37,682 nucleotides of DNA from an uncultured Lachnospiraceae bacterium (lineage in GTDB: Bacteria; Bacillota; Clostridia; Lachnospirales; Lachnospiraceae). The stretch's first letter is position 1. Each line of letters begins with the position of its first letter. Of the stretch, positions 23,636 to 31,762 are shown piece by piece. Both the position numbers and the translations under genes were made by a program. Below the pieces are notes generated by a model. That model did not search any database. It saw nothing but the letters and a program-made list of their open reading frames with translations, and had not been told where the DNA came from. The stretch covers positions 1 through 37,682 of the forward strand of contig CAMSTM010000012.1 of NCBI GenBank assembly GCA_947063675.1, given 5' to 3'.

Positions 23636-25686
23636 TGATTGAAGAAAGATTTTTGCTTGCAAAGGACAGAATTAAGGAGATAAAGAGTGAAACCGGTCTG
23701 CGGCCGGAATTCCAGGAATATTTTGTGAAAACAGCGGGCTTTCTGGAATTGATAATGGAGAATTATGCCTTTATCATGGACGGCGGTCTTGAAAAAAGTC
23801 CTGTGGAGGAGCTGAAAGAGAGAAATTACAGGCTGTATGAGGATATTCTTCCCGAAAATTACGGGAAAAGCTATGGGAATCCGCGAGTCTGCGGGGAGCT
23901 TTTCGGAAAGGAATACGGGCAGATACTTTGTTTTTTGTATGCGGAGCTGCGCAGCCTTATTCCGCTTATTTTCGAGAGAAGGCTTTCGGATATGGTTATC
24001 CGCATGGAGCTGTTTCTGGAAATCTACGGTTCTTTTGTCTGTGAGCAGGAGGAAAGCGGAGGGCTTCCGGAGAGGGAGGCTTTGCGGGATATTATTTATT
24101 TTTATGTGAGCGACTATACAAGGGAAGCCACAGAGCAGAAAATACGGGATATGGTTGTGCCGGAGTCGGATTTTGCCCTGCGCATTATAGAATCGGATTT
24201 GACGGATTGCCGGTATCTGTACCGGTTCGGGGAATATGTTACCGACAACGAGATAGAGACCTGGAAGCATCTGAATACTCTTTCGGAGGAAACTCTGCAG
24301 AAAATGGCGGATACCTACACGGAGGGCTACCGGATTGGTTTTGAGGTGGGAAATAAGGACATCACCAGAAAAAAGACGGTGAATATCCGGTATTGTCTTG
24401 GTTTTGAGCCCGTGATAAAAAAGGCAGTGGATAATTTTATGAAAATAGGGCTGCGTCCCACGATTTACCGCGCGGCTGCCAGTGTTTTACAGGGAAGGGG
24501 CATGAGCCGGGTGGGCTATTACGGCGCGGTGCCCAACAAGCAGTATGATTTTGACCATAAGGACGACCATGCCCTTGTGTTTGACAGAAGGCTGATGCAG
24601 GTACATCTGGAAGCCTTAAAAGAAGGATATGAGAAATACAAAAAAGAGGCGGCGGTTTTCGGCGGTCCGGCAGTAATGGAAATATTCGGAGAAAAGCCGG
24701 TAAATCTGGAGGAAAAGCCGGAAGCGCTGCACTTATCCGGGGAGCAGCAAAAGCTCATGGTGGAATATATGTCGGCGTCCGGGGAGCTGGTGAATCAGTA
24801 TATCAGGGGCGAGGAGAGAAGCTTTACCATTATCGCCTTTCCCGTACCCGAAATCGGAGAGGACTTTTCCGCGATTTTTGATGAAACAATAAAGCTTAAC
24901 ACTCTGGATTACGCGCTGTATCAGAGAATGCAGCAGGTAATCATTGACACGCTGGATAAGGGAAAATATGTGATTGTCAAGGGAATGAAAGGGAACAGGA
25001 CAAACTTAAAGGTGATGCTCCATCCGCTTGAAAATCCCGATAAACAGACGAACTTTGAAAACTGTGTGGCGGATGTGAATATTCCTGTGGGCGAGGTGTT
25101 TACTTCACCGGTTCTCGCAGGGACGGAAGGGGTTCTCCATGTGAGCAGAGTCTATCTGCGGGAGCTTGAGTTTAAGAATCTTTCCCTTACCTTTGAGGAC
25201 GGAATGGTGACGGACTATGACTGCGGCAATTTTGAGGACAGGGAGCAGAACCGGAAATTTGTCAGGGATAACGTATTGTTCCATCATGACAGTGTGCCCC
25301 TTGGAGAGTTTGCCATCGGCACGAATACCACAGCCTATGTGATGGCGAAAAAGTATGGGATAGAAGATAAGCTTCCTATATTAATAGCGGAAAAGACAGG
25401 TCCCCATTTTGCTGTAGGAGACACCTGTTATTCCCATGCGGAGGATGTCGCGGTATTCAATCCCGACGGAAAGGAAATTATCGCAAGGGATAACGAGTGT
25501 TCTTTAAAGAGAAAGGATAAGGACGCGTCGGCATATTTTAACTGTCACACGGATATCACCATTCCCTATGACGAATTGGGCGAGGTCAGCGTGGTGACTT
25601 ATGATGAGGAAGTGATTCCGGTGATTGTGGAGGGAAGATTTGCGCTGGCAGGCTGTGAGGAGCTGAACCGGCCGTTAGAGGTTTAG
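23632..25686 (+). CDS. M29-family aminopeptidase with long N-terminal extension
   Basis: A 684-residue metallo-aminopeptidase. The C-terminal half carries the M29 (AmpS/AmpT) metal ligands: E488 (PVGEVFTSP), E559 (GEFAIGTN), H592 (TGPHFAVGD), H639 and D641 (NCHTDITI). M29 enzymes are usually about 410 residues. Here about 270 extra helical residues precede the catalytic part (rich in EYGQILCFLYAELRS-type helices), a form I recall from other Lachnospiraceae. It should remove N-terminal residues from peptides in the cytoplasm using two Zn or Co ions. Coupled by ATGA overlap to the DUF6142 protein. The role of the extension is unknown. Confidence 0.88.
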   Translation: MMIEERFLLAKDRIKEIKSETGLRPEFQEYFVKTAGFLELIMENYAFIMDGGLEKSPVEELKERNYRLYEDILPENYGKSYGNPRVCGELFGKEYGQILCFLYAELRSLIPLIFERRLSDMVIRMELFLEIYGSFVCEQEESGGLPEREALRDIIYFYVSDYTREATEQKIRDMVVPESDFALRIIESDLTDCRYLYRFGEYVTDNEIETWKHLNTLSEETLQKMADTYTEGYRIGFEVGNKDITRKKTVNIRYCLGFEPVIKKAVDNFMKIGLRPTIYRAAASVLQGRGMSRVGYYGAVPNKQYDFDHKDDHALVFDRRLMQVHLEALKEGYEKYKKEAAVFGGPAVMEIFGEKPVNLEEKPEALHLSGEQQKLMVEYMSASGELVNQYIRGEERSFTIIAFPVPEIGEDFSAIFDETIKLNTLDYALYQRMQQVIIDTLDKGKYVIVKGMKGNRTNLKVMLHPLENPDKQTNFENCVADVNIPVGEVFTSPVLAGTEGVLHVSRVYLRELEFKNLSLTFEDGMVTDYDCGNFEDREQNRKFVRDNVLFHHDSVPLGEFAIGTNTTAYVMAKKYGIEDKLPILIAEKTGPHFAVGDTCYSHAEDVAVFNPDGKEIIARDNECSLKRKDKDASAYFNCHTDITIPYDELGEVSVVTYDEEVIPVIVEGRFALAGCEELNRPLEV

Positions 25687-25744
25687 GGGGATTTGGCAGG
25701 GAGGCCGTTTATTTGGTGAAGTGGCCGCCGGGCGGGAAATATTC

Positions 25745-25789
25745 CGTTCGTCGCCGCGCTTTCGCTCTATGAAAGCGCGGCGACGAACG
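25745..25789. repeat. 19-base-pair perfect hairpin before purE
   Basis: Arms CGTTCGTCGCCGCGCTTTC (25745-25763) and its exact complement (25771-25789) around the 7-base loop GCTCTAT, flanked by a further GGGAA/TTCCC pair. It is GC-rich, unlike the surroundings, and has no T-run. The 240-base gap 25687-25926 otherwise holds the purE promoter. It could be a transcription barrier or one copy of a dispersed palindromic repeat. Confidence 0.7.
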
Positions 25790-25847
25790 ACTGTTCCCGG
25801 CTCTGAGCGTCCCCTTCCCACATTTATCATTCCTTAAGAAAATATAG

Positions 25848-25877
25848 TTGCAGTCCCCCCACCTTTTATAGTATGAT
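25848..25877 (+). promoter_or_regulatory. Candidate promoter of the purE operon
   Basis: TTGCAG (25848-25853), an 18-base spacer and TATGAT (25872-25877). The leader would be about 40 bases. I looked for a purine riboswitch and saw none of its conserved core, so regulation must be by another means. Confidence 0.45.
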
Positions 25878-25926
25878 GTTATAGAATATAAGGCACAGTA
25901 AACAGAAATTTGCAGGAGGATTATTT

Positions 25927-26427
25927 ATGGCACAGGTAGGAATTGTAATGGGCAGCGACTCGGATATGCCGGTGATGGCGAAAGCAGCCGATGTCCTTAA
26001 TGAGCTTGGGATTTCCTTTGAGATGAGAATCATTTCAGCGCACAGGGAGCCGGATGTGTTTTTTGAATATGCAAAAACCGCCGAAGAAAAGGGCTTTAAG
26101 GTAATTATTGCCGGGGCGGGGATGGCAGCTCACCTGCCGGGTATGTGCGCGGCCATTTTTCCCATGCCGGTAATTGGCATTCCCATGCATACCACATCCT
26201 TAGGCGGAAGGGATTCTCTGTATTCCATTGTGCAGATGCCTCAGGGAATACCGGTGGCAACTGTGGCCATAAACGGGGGAGCAAATGCGGGGATTTTGGC
26301 GGCAAAGATACTTGCAACCTCCGACGGGGAGCTTCTTAAGAGGCTGAAGGATTACAGCCTGAAGATGAAAGAAAGCGTCCAGAAAAAGGATGACAGACTG
26401 CAAAGCGAAGGTTATAAGAATTATTGA
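25927..26427 (+). CDS. purE: N5-carboxyaminoimidazole ribonucleotide mutase
   Basis: A 166-residue class I PurE, which moves the carboxyl of N5-CAIR to C4 in purine synthesis. Conserved segments are GIVMGSDSDMPVM, ISAHREPD (catalytic His) and AGAGMAAHLPGM, and the length is typical. AGGAGG lies 7 bases before ATG 25927. It is first in purE-purM-purN-purD. No purK follows, and purC, purF, purL and purH are not in the window. Confidence 0.97.
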   Translation: MAQVGIVMGSDSDMPVMAKAADVLNELGISFEMRIISAHREPDVFFEYAKTAEEKGFKVIIAGAGMAAHLPGMCAAIFPMPVIGIPMHTTSLGGRDSLYSIVQMPQGIPVATVAINGGANAGILAAKILATSDGELLKRLKDYSLKMKESVQKKDDRLQSEGYKNY

Positions 26428-26529
26428 AAGTGTGAGTTCACAGGGTGAAAATCAGTAGGGGAAGTGAAAGCGAAAGCTTGCGCTCTCCCCGATTTGTACG
26501 CGTGCAGGGCGCGCAGATGGGAGCAAAAC

Positions 26530-27555
26530 ATGGATTACAAAAAATCAGGAGTGGATATTGAAGCCGGTTACCGCAGCGTGGAGCTGATGAAAGAATATGT
26601 AAAGGAAACCTTAAGGCCGGAAGTGCTGGGAGGCCTGGGGGGATTTTCGGGGGCGTTTTCCCTTTCTTCTATTAAAAATATGGAAAAACCCGCGCTGGTT
26701 TCGGGAACCGACGGAGTGGGAACCAAATTGAAGCTGGCGTTTCTTATGGATAAGCATGACACGGTGGGAATCGACTGTGTTGCCATGTGTGTAAACGACA
26801 TTGCATGCGCAGGAGGGGAACCGTTGTTTTTCCTGGATTACATAGCATGCGGCAAAAATTATCCCGAAAAAATCGCGGCAATTGTAAAAGGCGTGGCAGA
26901 GGGCTGTAAGCAGGCAGGCGCTGCGTTAATCGGCGGCGAGACGGCGGAGCACCCGGGGCTTATGCCGGCGGAGGAATATGACCTGGCCGGTTTTGCCGTA
27001 GGCGTGGTGGACGAGAAAAATCTGATTACCGGAGCGGCAATTAAGCCGGGAGACGTTCTTATAGGAATTGCATCCTCGGGCGTTCACAGCAACGGTTTTT
27101 CCCTGATAAGAAAAGTATTTGACATGACAGAGGAAAGCCTTGACACTTATTATGACGAGCTGGGGAGTACCTTAGGTGAGACACTGCTTACGCCAACCAT
27201 TATCTATGTAAAGGCGTTAAAGAGCATTCAGGAGGCAGGCATTGTCATTAAAGGCTGCAGCCATATCACAGGCGGCGGTTTCTACGAGAATATTCCCAGA
27301 ATGCTCCCGGAGAATATCCACGCCGTTGTGGAGAAGGACAGCTATCCTCTGCCGCCCATCTTTAAGCTGCTTGCGCAGAAGGGACAGTTAGAGGAAAGGA
27401 TGATGTATAATACCTACAATATGGGGCTTGGAATGGTTCTGGCAGTTGCGCCAATGGATGCGGATAAGACATTGGCCGCCGTATCGGCCGCCGGGCAGAA
27501 GGCCTATGTGGTGGGCTCCGTGAAGGCCGGGGAAAAGGGAGTGACAATATGCTGA
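26530..27555 (+). CDS. purM: Phosphoribosylformylglycinamidine cyclo-ligase
   Basis: A 341-residue PurM that closes FGAM to AIR with ATP. Recognised by [38 protein letters not shown] and GGETAEHPG. The start at 26530 was chosen because it gives the standard N-terminus and has TGGGAG 6 bases before it; an in-frame GTG at 26464 would add 22 residues of non-family sequence. The purE-purM gap (about 100 bases) holds an imperfect hairpin (GGGGA...AGCG / CGCT...TCCCC, 26458-26490) without a T-run. The stop overlaps purN by 7 bases. Confidence 0.97.
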   Translation: MDYKKSGVDIEAGYRSVELMKEYVKETLRPEVLGGLGGFSGAFSLSSIKNMEKPALVSGTDGVGTKLKLAFLMDKHDTVGIDCVAMCVNDIACAGGEPLFFLDYIACGKNYPEKIAAIVKGVAEGCKQAGAALIGGETAEHPGLMPAEEYDLAGFAVGVVDEKNLITGAAIKPGDVLIGIASSGVHSNGFSLIRKVFDMTEESLDTYYDELGSTLGETLLTPTIIYVKALKSIQEAGIVIKGCSHITGGGFYENIPRMLPENIHAVVEKDSYPLPPIFKLLAQKGQLEERMMYNTYNMGLGMVLAVAPMDADKTLAAVSAAGQKAYVVGSVKAGEKGVTIC

Positions 27556-28157
27556 ACATTGTAGTCTGTGTTTCGGGCGGCGGAACCAATCTCCAGGCAA
27601 TCATTGACGGCATCAAAAACGGAATTATCAGAAACACAAAAATAACAGGCGTTATAAGTAATAATGCAGGGGCATATGCCTTAAAAAGAGCGGAAAACGA
27701 GGGGATTCCGGCATTTTGCATTTCTCCTAAAAGCTATGAAAGCAGGGAAGAGTTTAATCAGGCTTTCCTGGCAAAGCTTAAAGAGTTAAATCCTGATTTA
27801 ATTGTGCTTGCCGGTTTCCTTGTAATTTTGCCGGAAGAGATGACCGAAATTTATCAAAACAGAATTATCAATATTCATCCTTCCCTGATTCCTTCTTTCT
27901 GCGGGACGGGTTTTTACGGATTGAAGGTTCATGAGGCAGTTCTTGCAAGAGGGGTGAAAATAACCGGCGCCACGGTGCATTTTGTGGATGCGGGGACGGA
28001 TACGGGAAAGATTATTTCCCAGAAGGCGGTGGAAGTACTTGACGGCGACACACCGGAGATTCTTCAGCGCAGAGTGATGGAGCAGGCGGAATGGGTGATA
28101 CTGCCCGGGGCGATAGATGAAATTGCCATGGCGGAGATTGCCGGCGGCAAAGGCTGA
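27549..28157 (+). CDS. purN: Phosphoribosylglycinamide formyltransferase
   Basis: A 202-residue PurN, which transfers a formyl group from 10-formyl-tetrahydrofolate to GAR. The opening [15 protein letters not shown] is the phosphate-binding loop. The active-site N108 and H110 are in [11 protein letters not shown], and the catalytic Asp is in DAGTDTG (D151). It starts inside the end of purM. Purine gene order and spacing indicate one operon. Confidence 0.96.
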   Translation: MLNIVVCVSGGGTNLQAIIDGIKNGIIRNTKITGVISNNAGAYALKRAENEGIPAFCISPKSYESREEFNQAFLAKLKELNPDLIVLAGFLVILPEEMTEIYQNRIINIHPSLIPSFCGTGFYGLKVHEAVLARGVKITGATVHFVDAGTDTGKIISQKAVEVLDGDTPEILQRRVMEQAEWVILPGAIDEIAMAEIAGGKG

Positions 28158-28231
28158 CAATGGGAGGCCCTGCAAATAACGAAACCGGCCAATAACAGGG
28201 TTTGCCGGTAAAAATAAAGGGGAGGAAAAAC

Positions 28232-29503
28232 ATGAAGGTATTGATTGTAGGCAGCGGCGGCAGAGAACATGCAATTGCCATGAGCGTGGCAAAGAGCCCT
28301 GCAGTAGATAAAATATACTGCGCTCCGGGCAATGCGGGCATCGGCATGATTGCGGAATGCGTTCCCATCGGCGCAATGGAATTTGAAAAAATTACGGCAT
28401 TTGCAAAGGAAAAGGAAATTGATTTAACCATTGTGGGAATGGACGACCCTCTGGTGGGCGGTCTTGTAGACGAGTTGGAAAAGGAGGGGCTTCGCGCTTT
28501 CGGGCCCAGGAAAAATGCGGCGATTCTCGAGGGAAGCAAGGCGTTTTCCAAGGATTTGATGAAGAAGTACCGAATTCCCACAGCAGGCTACGAAACCTTT
28601 GACTCGGCGGAAGCGGCGCTTACATATCTGGAGGGGGCGGATTTTCCTGTTGTGCTTAAGGCGGACGGCCTTGCATTGGGGAAGGGCGTGCTTATCTGCC
28701 AGAATCTGGAAGAGGCCAGAGAAGGGGTGCGGACAATTATGCTGGAGCATCAGTTCGGCAGCGCCGGAAACCGTCTTGTAATAGAAGAATTTCTTACAGG
28801 CCGGGAGGTGTCGGTACTTTCCTTTGTGGACGGAAGGACCATCAAAACCATGACTTCCGCTCAGGACCACAAGCGGGCGGGGGACGGCGATACGGGCCTT
28901 AATACCGGCGGGATGGGAACCTTTTCACCCAGTCCTTTCTATACGGAGGAAGTGGAGGATTTCTGTAAGAAATATATTTATCAGTCAACCGTTGACGCCA
29001 TGGCGGCGGAGGGCAGAGAGTTTAAGGGGATTATCTTTTTCGGGCTGATGCTGACAGAAAAGGGCCCCCGGGTGCTTGAATATAATGCAAGGTTCGGAGA
29101 CCCGGAGGCGCAGGTGGTGCTGCCCCGGATGAAGAACGATATCATTGAGGTGATGGATGCCTGTATTGACGGGCGTCTCGATGAGATTGACCTTCAGTTC
29201 GAGGACAACGCGGCGGTTTGCGTGGTGCTGGCGTCCGAGGGATATCCGGTAAAATATGAGAAAGGCCTTGTGATAAAGGGACTGGAGAAGTTTGAAGGGC
29301 AGGATTCTTATTTCTGCTTCCATGCAGGAACGAAGAGGACGGAGCAGGGGATTGTAACAAACGGAGGCAGAGTGCTTGGAATCACAGCCAAGGGAAAGGA
29401 TTTGAAGGAAGCCAGGGCAAACGCTTACAAGGCTGCCGAATGGGTGTCCTTTGATAATAAATATATGCGTCATGACATCGGAAAAGCGATTGACGAGGCA
29501 TAG
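28232..29503 (+). CDS. purD: Phosphoribosylamine-glycine ligase
   Basis: A 423-residue ATP-grasp ligase joining glycine to phosphoribosylamine. It begins KVLIVGSGGREHAIA, then CAPGNAGIG; the ATP-grasp part has VVLKADGLALGKGVL and later LEYNARFGDPEAQVVLPR. The ATG at 28232 follows GGGGAGGAA; an upstream in-frame ATG at 28202 adds residues outside the family. A zinc-ribbon gene starts 20 bases after the stop, so the operon probably continues. Confidence 0.97.
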   Translation: MKVLIVGSGGREHAIAMSVAKSPAVDKIYCAPGNAGIGMIAECVPIGAMEFEKITAFAKEKEIDLTIVGMDDPLVGGLVDELEKEGLRAFGPRKNAAILEGSKAFSKDLMKKYRIPTAGYETFDSAEAALTYLEGADFPVVLKADGLALGKGVLICQNLEEAREGVRTIMLEHQFGSAGNRLVIEEFLTGREVSVLSFVDGRTIKTMTSAQDHKRAGDGDTGLNTGGMGTFSPSPFYTEEVEDFCKKYIYQSTVDAMAAEGREFKGIIFFGLMLTEKGPRVLEYNARFGDPEAQVVLPRMKNDIIEVMDACIDGRLDEIDLQFEDNAAVCVVLASEGYPVKYEKGLVIKGLEKFEGQDSYFCFHAGTKRTEQGIVTNGGRVLGITAKGKDLKEARANAYKAAEWVSFDNKYMRHDIGKAIDEA

Positions 29504-29523
29504 AGAGGGGATGAAGAAAAAAT

Positions 29524-29994
29524 ATGGCTGAAAAGATGAGAATGCTGCAGTTGTCAGAAGACCAGCAAAGACCTGTTATATGCGAAAAATGCGGGGGAGT
29601 GCTGGTTTATAAGGGGCTTGGGGAATACCGCTGCGAGGAATGCGGCGAGTCCGAGTACGATGATTACGGCAAGGTCAGAAGTTATCTGGAAAAGCATAAA
29701 GGGGCCAATGTTTCCGATATATCGATTGAAACAGGCGTTTCGCGCAAGTCCATTCGGCAGATGGTAAAGGAAAACCGTTTCGAGGTAATCGAAAACAGAG
29801 GCGGATTCCTGAAATGTGAAATGTGCGGAGTTGCAATCAAAAGCGGGCATTTTTGTCCGAAATGCGAGGAGGCTTTCCATAAGAATGTGGAGGCCGAGGC
29901 CAGAAATGAAAGACAGAGAAACATGGCCATGGCCGGTTACGGAAAAGAACGTACAGGAGATGATGGAAGTAAACGTTATACACGGGAAAGATGA
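29524..29994 (+). CDS. Zinc-ribbon and helix-turn-helix protein, putative regulator
   Basis: A 156-residue protein with two four-Cys zinc ribbons: C20, C23, C37, C40 and C98, C101, C111, C114. Between them is a winged-helix-like stretch (about 50-90) with VSDISIETGVSRKSIRQMVKENRF, a helix-turn-helix. The tail is basic and disordered. This arrangement recalls the flagellar-operon protein family TIGR03826 (YvyF), but no flagellar genes are near, so I give no symbol. DNA or RNA binding is an inference. It follows purD by 20 bases and precedes an SH3 protein by 13, and so is probably co-transcribed. Confidence 0.8.
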   Translation: MAEKMRMLQLSEDQQRPVICEKCGGVLVYKGLGEYRCEECGESEYDDYGKVRSYLEKHKGANVSDISIETGVSRKSIRQMVKENRFEVIENRGGFLKCEMCGVAIKSGHFCPKCEEAFHKNVEAEARNERQRNMAMAGYGKERTGDDGSKRYTRER

Positions 29995-30007
29995 GGGAAT
30001 AATAGAA

Positions 30008-31351
30008 ATGAAAAGGTTAAATGTGACAAGGCGCCTGGCTGGTCTTTTTCTGTTTCTGGCGGTATTTTGCATGACGGCGATTACCGGCTTTGCGGCGGAG
30101 GGAAAAGTGGTTGCAAAGACCGCAAACATACGCGCGCAGGCAAGCTCGGACAGCGAGGTTATTGCCGGCACCACTCAGGGCAAGACAATAGACATTCAGG
30201 GGGCGGTTAAGGATGCTTCGGGGACGGTATGGTATCAGGTTCCCATATCCGGAGGCGGCCACGGTTATATCAGAAGCGATTTGGTGCAGACAAACGAGAC
30301 AATTAAGGTGAGCGAGAGCGCGCCCGCATCTTCCGGTTCATCGTCCTCCGGCAGTCTGGAGGAAACGGTGCCCACCGCAATCGGGGAAACCCAGGCGGTG
30401 ATTAAATCAGAAAAGAACGTGAGAGTGCGTTCCGGCGCGTCCACTCAGCACAGCGCTGTGGGCTCTCTGCCGAACGGTACCGGAATCACATTGATTGGAG
30501 AGGCAACTGATAATGCAGGTAAGAAGTGGTATCAGATAACCTGTAACTATGACGGAAAGACCGTAGAGGGCTATGTGCGTTCGGATTTGCTGGAAGTGGG
30601 CGCGGCCGGAGAGGGTGAAGGCGGCGAGACGCCTCCCGAGGGCGAAGGAGAAGGCGGCGAGAACCCTGAGGGCGAAGCGCCTGAGGGTGAAGGCGGAGAA
30701 AATCCCGGGGGAGAGACCGGGGAGCCGGAGCCGGCTCCCGAACCTGAGCACAACGACTATGAGGTAGTTTATGCCCAGAACGATACCGGAGAGTACGAGT
30801 ATTATCTTTACAACAATGTTGAAGGAAACAGACAGAAGTTAAACGAGCTTTTATCGGCAGTGGGCGTTGCAAACGAAAACAACCAGAAGCTTCAGAAACA
30901 GGTGGACAACAGCAAGATTATCATTATTGTCCTTGCCGTGGTTATTGTCCTGCTTTTTATAGCCGTTACGGTTCTCATCTTCAAGGTGCGTTCTCTCTCC
31001 TACGATTACGAGTATGAGGAAGACGAGGAGGAGGAAGAAGAGGAGGAAGCTGACGAAGAGGAAGAAGAAGTTCCCGTAAGAAAGCGGGGGAGAAGAAAAA
31101 CCCAGGAGGAAGACGAAGGGCAGGAGGAGGCTCCCGTAAGGAGAAGGAGGACATCTTCGGAGCCGCAGGAACGCCCGGCAAAATCCGGGGACAGGCAGGC
31201 CCGTTCCAGAGCAAAAGGAGAAAGGGAGCTTTATGCGGCGGAAGATGCGCAGCCGGCAAGAAAGCCGGCCTCCAGAAAGCCTCAGAATTTCCTGATAGAC
31301 GACGATGAATTCGAATTTGAATTCCTCAATATGGATGATAAGGATTTATAA
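30008..31351 (+). CDS. Membrane-anchored bacterial SH3-domain protein with acidic cytoplasmic tail
   Basis: A 447-residue protein. Residues 1-28 are a signal peptide ending at GFAAEG. Two bacterial SH3 domains (about 30-98 and 128-196; both have the NIRAQASS/NVRVRSGAS strand) probably bind cell wall. A Gly/Glu/Pro repeat linker (about 198-248) follows, then a membrane helix (about 304-327, IIIIVLAVVIVLLFIAVTVL). The tail inside the cell opens with a run of Asp/Glu (about 336-358), continues with mixed Arg/Glu and ends DDDEFEFEFLNMDDKDL. The start at 30008 was chosen for the signal peptide; the frame upstream overlaps the previous gene. It may link wall status to cytoplasmic proteins; the partner is unknown. 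Confidence 0.85.
   Translation: MKRLNVTRRLAGLFLFLAVFCMTAITGFAAEGKVVAKTANIRAQASSDSEVIAGTTQGKTIDIQGAVKDASGTVWYQVPISGGGHGYIRSDLVQTNETIKVSESAPASSGSSSSGSLEETVPTAIGETQAVIKSEKNVRVRSGASTQHSAVGSLPNGTGITLIGEATDNAGKKWYQITCNYDGKTVEGYVRSDLLEVGAAGEGEGGETPPEGEGEGGENPEGEAPEGEGGENPGGETGEPEPAPEPEHNDYEVVYAQNDTGEYEYYLYNNVEGNRQKLNELLSAVGVANENNQKLQKQVDNSKIIIIVLAVVIVLLFIAVTVLIFKVRSLSYDYEYEEDEEEEEEEEADEEEEEVPVRKRGRRKTQEEDEGQEEAPVRRRRTSSEPQERPAKSGDRQARSRAKGERELYAAEDAQPARKPASRKPQNFLIDDDEFEFEFLNMDDKDL
30601..31070 (+). repeat. In-gene low-complexity tracts
   Basis: Two simple-sequence stretches inside the SH3 protein gene: GAGGGCGAAGG-type repeats at about 30601-30735 (encoding Gly-Glu-Gly-Gly and Pro) and GAGGAAGA-type repeats at about 31015-31070 (encoding a run of Glu). 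These are prone to slippage and copy-number change between strains. Confidence 0.7.
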
Positions 31352-31386
31352 ATGCATGACCATTTAGTGACGGGAAGGATGTGCAT

Positions 31387-31761
31387 ATGGTTATTGAGAT
31401 AGATTTCAGCAGTGAGGAGGCGCTTTATCTGCAGCTTCGCAATCAAATCATTCTTGGAATTGCATCGGCCCGGTTTCAGGAGGGAGATGCGCTTCCTTCT
31501 GTGCGGCAGCTTGCGGATGATATCGGCATCAATATGCACACCGTAAATAAAGCCTACACGGTATTGAAGCAGGAAGGCTTTTTGAAGGTGGACAGAAGAA
31601 AGGGCGCCGTTATTGCTTTGGACGCAGATAAGCTTACCTCTCTGCATGAGATGGATGAAAATCTGCGGGTAATCCTTGCAAAAGGAATCTGCAAAGGCGT
31701 TTCTAAGGATGAAGTGCATCAGATGATTGATGAAATATATGAAGAATTTGGAGGAGCCTAA
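31387..31761 (+). CDS. GntR-family (YtrA-like) transcriptional regulator
   Basis: A 124-residue regulator with an N-terminal winged helix of the GntR type (EALYLQLRNQIILGIASARFQEGDALPSVRQLADDIGINMHTVNKAYTVLKQEGF) and a short helical C-terminus (about 80-124), the size of YtrA-type members. The start at 31387 has GGAAGG 8 bases upstream; the GTG at 31381 is too close to it. It is followed after one base by clpC. YtrA-type regulators normally sit with ABC exporter genes, so its pairing with clpC is unusual and suggests it may control clpC or the operon. Confidence 0.88.
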   Translation: MVIEIDFSSEEALYLQLRNQIILGIASARFQEGDALPSVRQLADDIGINMHTVNKAYTVLKQEGFLKVDRRKGAVIALDADKLTSLHEMDENLRVILAKGICKGVSKDEVHQMIDEIYEEFGGA

Positions 31762-31762
31762 T

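Noticed and set aside
25687-25926. Purine riboswitch before purE
   Set aside because: I looked for the conserved purine aptamer core and paired loops; the only strong structure is the GC-rich hairpin, which does not match.
30601-30760. CRISPR-like or tandem repeat array
   Set aside because: The GAGGGC-type repeats are in-frame Gly/Glu/Pro linker codons with no spacer structure.
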